DNA from: BOG-994 sp049514215
GTDB taxonomy: Bacteria > Pseudomonadota > Gammaproteobacteria > Burkholderiales > Burkholderiaceae_D
Direction: 5' to 3'
Assembly (NCBI GenBank): GCA_049514215.1
Contig: JBEKVI010000006.1
Span: 62,001-126,000, forward strand
DNA length: 64,000 nucleotides
The notes beneath the pieces are model-generated. The model was not told the DNA's origin. It worked only from the letters and a program-made list of their open reading frames with translations, and ran no database searches. The stretch's first letter is position 1; every line of letters begins with the position of its first letter. The translations under genes were made by a program, and so were the position numbers. Shown here one piece after another: positions 58,284-64,000 of this stretch.

Positions 58284-58787
58284 ATGTTTGGAATCGACGT
58301 TGAAAAGCTGGCTATTATCGGGACGGTCGCGCTGATCGTTCTGGGGCCGGAACGCCTCCCGCGCCTGGCGCGAACTCTCGGGGCGCTTCTGGGCAGGGCG
58401 CAGCGCTACATGGCCGACGTCAAGGCCGAGGTCGCCCGCGAGATCCAGCTCGATGAGCTGAAAAACGTGCGTGATACGGTGCGTGACGCGGCCCGCAACG
58501 TGGAGAGTTCTGTCTACGGCAAATTTGCCCAGACGCAAAGCGACATTACGCAGGCGATCGGAAACCTGTCCGGTGGTGCGTCCCCGACTACGTCGGCCGA
58601 GCCAGCCGCGGAGACCCGTCCGGCGCCGCTTCCTGCTTCACGCAAGAAGCTCGAAAAATGGCGTCGCAACATGGCCCAGCGCCAGGGCGCCACCCCGTTG
58701 TGGTATCGGCTCGAGCACCGTCAACGCACTCGGCTTTTGTCCGGGGCGGCGCGAGTAGCGCGCTACCGCACCCGGCCGTCGCGCTAG
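58284..58787 (+). CDS. tatB: Sec-independent translocase subunit TatB
   Basis: Forms the substrate receptor with TatC. The 167-residue protein has the FGIDVEKLAIIGTVALIVLG membrane segment, GPERLPRLARTLG (the conserved glutamate and proline of TatB), an amphipathic helix and a variable, basic, Ala/Pro-rich tail. It lies 115 bp after tatA and 19 before tatC. Confidence 0.94.
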   Translation: MFGIDVEKLAIIGTVALIVLGPERLPRLARTLGALLGRAQRYMADVKAEVAREIQLDELKNVRDTVRDAARNVESSVYGKFAQTQSDITQAIGNLSGGASPTTSAEPAAETRPAPLPASRKKLEKWRRNMAQRQGATPLWYRLEHRQRTRLLSGAARVARYRTRPSR

Positions 58788-58806
58788 GTCGCCGGGTCGA
58801 TACAGC

Positions 58807-59598
58807 ATGAGTGATCCCAAACGGATTGAATCGGCATCAGCCGATGAGGGCGAATCCTTCATCTCTCATCTGGTCGAGTTGCGTACGCGTCTGGTGCGTG
58901 CTTCGATCGCCGTGATCGGCGTATTCGTTTGTCTCATGCCCTTTTCCGCGCGCATCTACGATCTCTTGGCCGCTCCGATGCTCCATGCGCTACCTGCCGG
59001 TACGCGCATGATCGCCACGGGAGTGGTCACTCCGTTTCTCGTGCCCGTAAAGGTGACGCTTCTCGCCGCGTTCGTCATCGCGCTACCCTGGGTTTTGTAT
59101 CAGGCCTGGGCCTTCATCGCGCCGGGCCTCTATACCAGCGAGAAACGACTCGCGTTGCCCATCATCGTCTCGAGCTTCCTGTTGTTTCTGTGTGGGATTG
59201 CGTTTTCGTACTTCGTCGTCTTCGGCACTGTATTTCGCGTCATCAACGAATTCGCTCCGAAGTCGGTTAGCGTCGCTCCGGATATCGACAGCTATCTGAG
59301 TTTCGTCATGACCATGTTCCTGGCCTTTGGAGTGACATTCGAGGTGCCCGTCGTGATCGTGGTGCTAGTGCGCTTCGGGGTCATAACGGTGGCGCAGCTC
59401 AAACAGATCCGCCCCTATATGATTGTCGGGGCCTTTATCGTGGCCGCCGTGGTCACGCCGCCGGACGCCATGTCGATGATGCTGCTCGCGGTGCCCTTGA
59501 TCGTGCTCTACGAGGCGGGTATTTTGGCGGCCGGCTTTGTTTCGGCCCGAGGCGCGGTCGATCCCGACGCGGCCACGACCAAGTCCGCCTCTTCCTAG
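58807..59598 (+). CDS. tatC: Sec-independent translocase subunit TatC
   Basis: Six-helix membrane protein that recognises twin-arginine signals. The 263-residue protein has the N-terminal SFISHLVELRTRLVRASIAV signature, with the glutamate needed for signal binding, and the PWVLYQAWAFIAPGLYTSEK block. TatABC can export the Rieske protein PetA, encoded 4.2 kb downstream with an SRR twin-arginine motif. Confidence 0.96.
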   Translation: MSDPKRIESASADEGESFISHLVELRTRLVRASIAVIGVFVCLMPFSARIYDLLAAPMLHALPAGTRMIATGVVTPFLVPVKVTLLAAFVIALPWVLYQAWAFIAPGLYTSEKRLALPIIVSSFLLFLCGIAFSYFVVFGTVFRVINEFAPKSVSVAPDIDSYLSFVMTMFLAFGVTFEVPVVIVVLVRFGVITVAQLKQIRPYMIVGAFIVAAVVTPPDAMSMMLLAVPLIVLYEAGILAAGFVSARGAVDPDAATTKSASS

Positions 59599-59606
59599 GC
59601 GCGCGC

Positions 59607-60833
59607 TTAGCTCACACCGCTTTGCTTGAGCCATGCGAGCGTACCCAACTGAATCTTGATGAGTTCCTCGGCGCAGAATCCGGGCACTTCAGTGAGTATC
59701 GTCGCGACACCGGCGTCATCGCCGCGCTCCATTTTCTCGGCAAGCTCAAGCAGGACCCCCAGCTTTCCTTCGCGATGGAGAAGCGCCTCGCGCAAGGGGG
59801 TTCCGTAGTTCAGCTCATCGAGGATTTCACGCAGTGGCCAGCCCAGTACGCGCTCGATGAGCGAGAGCAATCCCACCACGAAGGCGGAACGTCGTTCGAC
59901 CACAGTGCTAGTCGGGTCTGAGCCCGCCAGATCCTCAAGCAGCTTGGCCCGTGCGACGGCGAGTTGCAGAAGTGGATTGTGTCCGAACTCCGAAGACTCC
60001 CCGGCGAAGACGAGGATCTGGACGAGTCGGACAAGGCGATCCCGCCCTAACATTGCAAGCGCATCCGGGAGCGACGCGATGGTGCGACGCATAAGGGCAT
60101 TGGAGCTCGCATTCGCCGCGCGCAACGTGGCCACGGAGAGGTCCGGCAGGCGCTTGAGTTGTTCGACAATTGCCGCCGAATCGGCATCGTCTTTGAGCAG
60201 TTTTAACATGCGCAGCAACGCGGCCACGTCGACCGACCGAGATGCCGCTTTTGCCGCCGAGTCGGCTAGGAAGTGGTAGCCCTCGAAAAGATCGAAGCCG
60301 TGTGCTTGGGCGCGTTCGAATAACTCGGTCGTCTGCACCTGCTCGGCCATAAGCCGAATCCCCGGCCTGCGCACGTCAACGGCGAGCGACTCCAGAAAGG
60401 GACTTGTCGCCTTTGAGACGTCGACTTGGATAATGGCCATCTGATCCAGCAAGGGCTCGAGATAGTAGGCGTTCCCTCGGTAGTCGGCCATGGCAAACGA
60501 GTAGCCCTTGTCTCGCAGGTCGCGGACGCGAAAGAGCACGTCGCGTTCTGGTTTGATTTCGGACAGACGCAGCACAACGTCGTCGAACGGCAACGCTTCA
60601 ATGAGCTCATCGAACAGCAATTTTCGATCGACGTTCACAAACCCAAAACAGCTCCCCACGGCGCTCTCGATGCCGATGCCGTAGAACGCGTTGGTCACGA
60701 GACCGTACGTGCGGGCGATCTCATCGGACTCGCTGTCTTCTGCCAATCCCGCCAAATGAACGCGCAGATCATAGCCAATCAGGACCTTCTGCGAAGTCAT
60801 GATGGGCTCGCGCGTGAGATACGGCGTATCCAT
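59607..60833 (-). CDS. EAL/HDOD signalling protein with a degenerate EAL domain
   Basis: Protein of about 408 residues in the YuxH-like group. The N-terminal half (to about 200) follows the EAL fold but lacks its catalytic set: the EAL position reads YDLRV and the DDFG-type motif reads ADYRG, so c-di-GMP hydrolysis is unlikely. The C-terminal half is a HDOD domain (LLRMLKLLKDD, LPDLSVATLRAANASSNAL, RLVRLVQILVFAG). It may bind c-di-GMP or act as a signalling scaffold. The start at 60833 is the likeliest, since the upstream residues are not domain-like. It converges on tatC. Confidence 0.82.
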   Translation of the reverse strand: MDTPYLTREPIMTSQKVLIGYDLRVHLAGLAEDSESDEIARTYGLVTNAFYGIGIESAVGSCFGFVNVDRKLLFDELIEALPFDDVVLRLSEIKPERDVLFRVRDLRDKGYSFAMADYRGNAYYLEPLLDQMAIIQVDVSKATSPFLESLAVDVRRPGIRLMAEQVQTTELFERAQAHGFDLFEGYHFLADSAAKAASRSVDVAALLRMLKLLKDDADSAAIVEQLKRLPDLSVATLRAANASSNALMRRTIASLPDALAMLGRDRLVRLVQILVFAGESSEFGHNPLLQLAVARAKLLEDLAGSDPTSTVVERRSAFVVGLLSLIERVLGWPLREILDELNYGTPLREALLHREGKLGVLLELAEKMERGDDAGVATILTEVPGFCAEELIKIQLGTLAWLKQSGVS

Positions 60834-61025
60834 GTTCACGAAGATGCAAGCCGAATTACACGCGCGCCGGTATGGATCGTCTGATCCTGCGGCCAGTGCG
60901 GCCACTGACGTCGAGCATTTATCCCTCAGATCTAGAAAACCAGACCGCGCGGGCCGATTCCCGGCACGCGTCTCGGACCCTGCACGCCTTGTCATAACCG
61001 AGCCACAACACTGCGTCTCTCCTCC

Positions 61026-61709
61026 TTAGGAGGGGGACGACTTGGTTTCGGCTAGCACTTCACGCAGCCATGCGACAAGAGGGAGGGCCGAAGCGAGACG
61101 CTCGGCGATGGTGGTGGCAAGACGCGGACCTGAAGACTTGGTCAGTCGGGATTCATGCGAGACGATATAACTTTTGAGCTTGATGAAATCAATCCCAGGG
61201 CTGCTCGCGTCGAATCCCTTGGGAGGACGCGTGAGCCCATCGCTCAGATCCAGGCCGCCGAAAGCCTGAACCAGCTTGGCTCCGCGGGAGATACGCTTTA
61301 GCCGAGCCGGGTCGGCCGCGATCGCCCGACGGATGGTGAGCAGAGCAGGCGGGGGCGGCAGATAGCAGCCGGCGGCAACCAAAAGTTTGCCCGCGGCATC
61401 GATGTGAAAATAATACATGGGGGCCTGGGATTTCTTCCCCTGGGCTGCTAGCGCTGCGCTAAAGGTGGTCTTGTAGGGTGTCTTGTCGTGGGAGAATCGG
61501 ACATCGCGATAAATCCGAAAGAGCGCTTTTTTCGGATCGAGGGTCGCGATGGATGCGTCCGTTCGTCCCAACTCCTTGATCACGTCCGCGACGACGGCCG
61601 TGAACTCCTCGCGCAAAATGGCATAGCTGGGCTGGTTCATGACGAACCACGCCTTATTGTTGTTCTCCGACAGGCCTTGCAAGAATTGGACTAAAGCGGG
61701 TAAATGCAT
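61026..61709 (-). CDS. DUF2461 (TIGR02453) family protein
   Basis: Protein of 227 residues without assigned function. It matches the family in the N-terminal LVQFLQGLSENNNKAWFVMN, the central KALFRIYRDVRFSHDKTPYKT (about 60-80) and MYYFHIDAAGKLLVAAG. No signal peptide or membrane helix is seen. Family members are widespread and have no known biochemical role. It is followed on the other side by htrA, also minus strand, but the 23-bp gap gives no firm operon link. Confidence 0.9.
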   Translation of the reverse strand: MHLPALVQFLQGLSENNNKAWFVMNQPSYAILREEFTAVVADVIKELGRTDASIATLDPKKALFRIYRDVRFSHDKTPYKTTFSAALAAQGKKSQAPMYYFHIDAAGKLLVAAGCYLPPPPALLTIRRAIAADPARLKRISRGAKLVQAFGGLDLSDGLTRPPKGFDASSPGIDFIKLKSYIVSHESRLTKSSGPRLATTIAERLASALPLVAWLREVLAETKSSPS

Positions 61710-61732
61710 CGCGGGCGTTGGGCGGCGGCCTT

Positions 61733-62923
61733 CTAGTTATCGCTGGTCGGTTGCGGTTTGGGGCGCCGTCCGATCTTGACCGACAGCGCGAGCTCCTGGC
61801 TGCCGCGCACAATCGACAGGCGGGACGTGCTCCCCGGCCTCAGTTGCGCGATGTGATTGAGCATGGTCGTCGTGTCATCGATCTGGGTCTCGTCGACGCC
61901 GACCAAGATGTCACCGGGCTTGAGCCCCGCTTTGTCCGCTGGTCCGTTGCGCATCACTCCGGTGATGAGTGCGCCCCTCGTGCGCGGTAGCTTGAGGGCC
62001 TCGACCATCTCGGGCGTGATTTCTTGCGGTTCCACGCCGATATATCCGCGCACGACCTGCCCCGTGGCAATGATGCTCTCCATCACCTGCTTGGCGGTCG
62101 ACGCCGGGATGGCAAATCCGATCCCCAGTGAGCCACCGGCATGAGAGTTGGAGTAGATCGCCGTGTTAATGCCAATCAGGTTGCCGGAGGCGTCTACGAG
62201 TGCGCCGCCGGAGTTACCGGGATTGATCGCGGCATCGGTCTGAATGAAGTTCTCGAAGGTATTGATGCCGAGATGATTGCGACCCAACGCGCTTACGATG
62301 CCCATGGTGACTGTCTGGCCCACGGCGAATGGATTGCCGATGGCCAGCACCACATCACCGACCTGTGCTCGGTCGGATTGACCGAAGGTGATCGTTGGCA
62401 AATTTGCCAGTTCAATCCTGACCACGGCGAGATCGGTTTCGGGATCGGAACCGACCACCTTTGCATTGGCCTTGCGTCCGTCGGCCAACGCGACCTCGAT
62501 GTCGTCTGCCGACTCGACGACATGATTGTTGGTCAGAATGTATCCCTTGGGGCTCACAATGACGCCCGATCCCAGGCTAGCGATCTGCTGGCGCCCGCCG
62601 CCTCCGGGTTGATCGCCGAAAAAGCGGCGCAAGACCTCGTCCTCGCCTGTAGGGGCATGCAGGTTGACTTCCTTGCTGGTGTTGATGTTGACGACTGCGG
62701 GCATCGCGCGCCGCGCCGCCTCTGCATAAGAGGTCAACGCCTCGTGACGGCTCACGGAGACGGGCGCGCCGGATTCCACCTCCAGGACCGAGCTCAATGC
62801 CGTCGCGGAAGTGGTTTCCGCGCGGCGCGCAAGCCACTCCGGATGGAGGGTGCTCACAACGAAGAGGACCGCGATGCATACGGTTGCGGTTTGCGAGAAA
62901 GTCAGCCAGAGCTTGCGGAGCAT
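61733..62923 (-). CDS. HtrA/DegS-type serine protease
   Basis: Trypsin-like envelope protease of 396 residues. An N-terminal helix (about 4-25) anchors it in the inner membrane. The catalytic triad is visible: His in TNNHVVE, Asp in DPETDLAVV, Ser in INPGNSGGAL. One PDZ domain follows (RGYIGVEPQEITPEM). The single PDZ and membrane anchor are more DegS-like than DegP-like, so a role in envelope-stress signalling is possible. The ATG at 62923 was chosen because the anchor starts there. In relatives it lies next to petABC. Confidence 0.93.
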   Translation of the reverse strand: MLRKLWLTFSQTATVCIAVLFVVSTLHPEWLARRAETTSATALSSVLEVESGAPVSVSRHEALTSYAEAARRAMPAVVNINTSKEVNLHAPTGEDEVLRRFFGDQPGGGGRQQIASLGSGVIVSPKGYILTNNHVVESADDIEVALADGRKANAKVVGSDPETDLAVVRIELANLPTITFGQSDRAQVGDVVLAIGNPFAVGQTVTMGIVSALGRNHLGINTFENFIQTDAAINPGNSGGALVDASGNLIGINTAIYSNSHAGGSLGIGFAIPASTAKQVMESIIATGQVVRGYIGVEPQEITPEMVEALKLPRTRGALITGVMRNGPADKAGLKPGDILVGVDETQIDDTTTMLNHIAQLRPGSTSRLSIVRGSQELALSVKIGRRPKPQPTSDN

Positions 62924-63098
62924 GGCACCAAGAGCTAAGTAGGCGCCCGTGAAAAGGCGGGGAGGAAAACGTGGACTCAACAAGCCCGGTCGTTCCTTAA
63001 CCAACTCCCCGATTATTGCCCAAAAAGGCAAGACCACAAAGCGCAGACACGGGTCACAAGCGAGACTTGTGCCCGGTCTAGGTCACGCGACGATTTGG

Positions 63099-63536
63099 CT
63101 ATTTGCGCAACGAGTCGCGGATTTCGCGAAGCAGGATGATGTCTTCAGGGGGCGCTGTGGGAGCCGGGGGGGCCTCGTGCACGACGCTGCGCTTAAGACG
63201 GTTAATGTAACGAACCATCAAAAAGATGATGAAGGCCAGAATCATGAAATTCACGAACACGGTAATGAAACTTCCGTAGGCGAAAACCGGCAAATTGGCC
63301 TTCTGAAGCTCGGCTACTGTCATGGCGCCGTGGTAGTCGGCAGGCACCGAGCCTAGGACCATGAAATAGTTGGAAAAGTCGATCTTGCCGAAAAACAGGC
63401 TCACCACCGGCATGATGATGTCCTTGACCAACGAATCCACGATTTTACCGAATGCTCCGCCAATGATGACCCCGACGGCGAGGTCGATCACATTCCCCTT
63501 GATGGCGAATTCACGAAATTCCGAAATCATGCCCAT
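63099..63536 (-). CDS. mscL: Large-conductance mechanosensitive channel MscL
   Basis: Homopentameric stretch-gated channel that relieves osmotic down-shock. The 145-residue protein starts MGMISEFREFAIKGNVIDLA, then TM1 with VGVIIGGAFGKIVDSLV, a periplasmic loop and TM2 (FITVFVNFMILAFIIFLMVR), then a charged C-terminal helix. Length is normal. The ATG at 63536 has AAGGA upstream; longer frames reach into the spacer. Confidence 0.95.
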   Translation of the reverse strand: MGMISEFREFAIKGNVIDLAVGVIIGGAFGKIVDSLVKDIIMPVVSLFFGKIDFSNYFMVLGSVPADYHGAMTVAELQKANLPVFAYGSFITVFVNFMILAFIIFLMVRYINRLKRSVVHEAPPAPTAPPEDIILLREIRDSLRK

Positions 63537-63826
63537 GCTTTTTTTTCCTTTCCCTTTGAGACCCCGTGAACTGGGGTGCACCGTATTTACCACAAAATCC
63601 CGCGCAGCCGTCCCAATGCCGATCGGGGACGGAGCTTCAGGATCGTCGTCCAATACTATTCGACTCGGCTATTTTTGCGAAACCCCTTCTGAAAGCTGCG
63701 CATCGCGGTAGCACCTCGCCCCTTGGCCCGTCCGGGAGCGCACAGCGGTCAGCTTTCGTGAAGTGATCGAATGCGGTAAACTTGAAGGTTGAAGAAAATC
63801 TTGCAAAAAGCAACGTCGGGGAAAAC

Positions 63827-64000
63827 ATGAGTAACGGTCAGCCTGCGGACAGCTCGCGCCGCACCTGGATTATTGCAACCTGCGTTGCTGGCGGTGCCGC
63901 CGGAGTCGCGACCGCGTACCCTTTTGTCGACTCGATGGAGCCTTCAGAAGCGGCCAAGGCGGCCGGTGCGCCCGTCGAGGTGGACATTTCGGGCATGGCG
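63827..64000 (+). CDS. petA: Ubiquinol-cytochrome c reductase Rieske subunit PetA (N-terminal part, runs off window)
   Basis: Rieske [2Fe-2S] protein of the bc1 complex. Only the first 58 codons are present. They show the twin-arginine signal SSRRTW (residues 9-14) and the hydrophobic anchor (WIIATCVAGGAAGVATAYPF), followed by the FVDSMEPSEAAKAAGAPVEVD hinge typical of PetA. The Rieske cysteines are beyond the window. Export would use TatABC, encoded nearby. A GGGG stretch lies upstream of the ATG. Confidence 0.92.
   Translation, partial: MSNGQPADSSRRTWIIATCVAGGAAGVATAYPFVDSMEPSEAAKAAGAPVEVDISGMA

Overview
The window is about 64 kb of gene-dense, GC-rich bacterial chromosome with the gene order of a betaproteobacterium (Burkholderiales/Nitrosomonadales-like). 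The evidence is gene content and synteny: ispE-tRNA-Gln-prs-rplY-pth-ychF, kdsD-kdsC-lptC-lptA-lptB-rpoN-hpf-ptsN-hprK-rapZ, an mla operon with mlaA inside it, and murA-hisGDCBHAFIE-tatABC-htrA-petA. I cannot place it below class level. I see no rRNA, insertion sequence, prophage or CRISPR array. Most of the window is core genome; the accessory parts are about 5.3-18.6 kb plus a few single genes.

Layout. 0-5.3 kb: cell-division transporter ftsEX, a GcvA-like LysR regulator divergent from a DUF2917 gene, a thioredoxin-like gene, ftsY, then rsmD-coaD-ferredoxin. 5.3-18.6 kb (accessory): a small exported protein with two TonB-box-like repeats, a VOC-ArsR-AHSA1 operon, a methyltransferase and a TPR/ATP-grasp protein, a chemoreceptor-cheW pair, and a polysaccharide flippase and a glycosyltransferase either side of a large outer-membrane barrel gene. 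19.2-27.1 kb: ychF, pth, rplY, prs, tRNA-Gln(UUG), ispE, lolB and a TPR lipoprotein, all on the minus strand and interrupted only by a plus-strand MESH1-type alarmone hydrolase. 27.2-31.3 kb: mutM, a dynamin-like GTPase, mutY. 31.3-41.1 kb: envelope and nitrogen-PTS genes from rapZ back to kdsD. 41.2-49.3 kb: a KefB-type antiporter, mlaFEDACB and a YadGH-type ABC exporter. 49.3-59.6 kb: bolA-like gene, murA, the his operon, a HIT hydrolase and tatABC. 59.6-64 kb: EAL/HDOD protein, DUF2461, htrA, mscL and the start of petA.

How the genes work together. KdsD and KdsC make KDO for LPS, LptA/B/C export LPS, MlaA-F retrieve misplaced phospholipids, LolB inserts lipoproteins, and MurA starts peptidoglycan synthesis, so envelope biogenesis is the main theme. 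The his operon supplies nine consecutive histidine genes. TatABC can export the Rieske protein PetA, whose twin-arginine signal is visible at the right edge.

Most notable observations: HisA lacks about 35 internal residues, including the conserved third-strand GGG phosphate loop, although its frame is intact; the barrel gene at 15.7 kb is preceded by two pairs of 11-bp-phased CGTAAA/TTTACG repeats; a perfect 9-bp hairpin abuts the start codon of the thioredoxin-like gene; a very MESH1-like hydrolase sits inside a conserved housekeeping block; and a methyltransferase and TPR/ATP-grasp gene are joined by a 64-codon frame that overlaps both neighbours.
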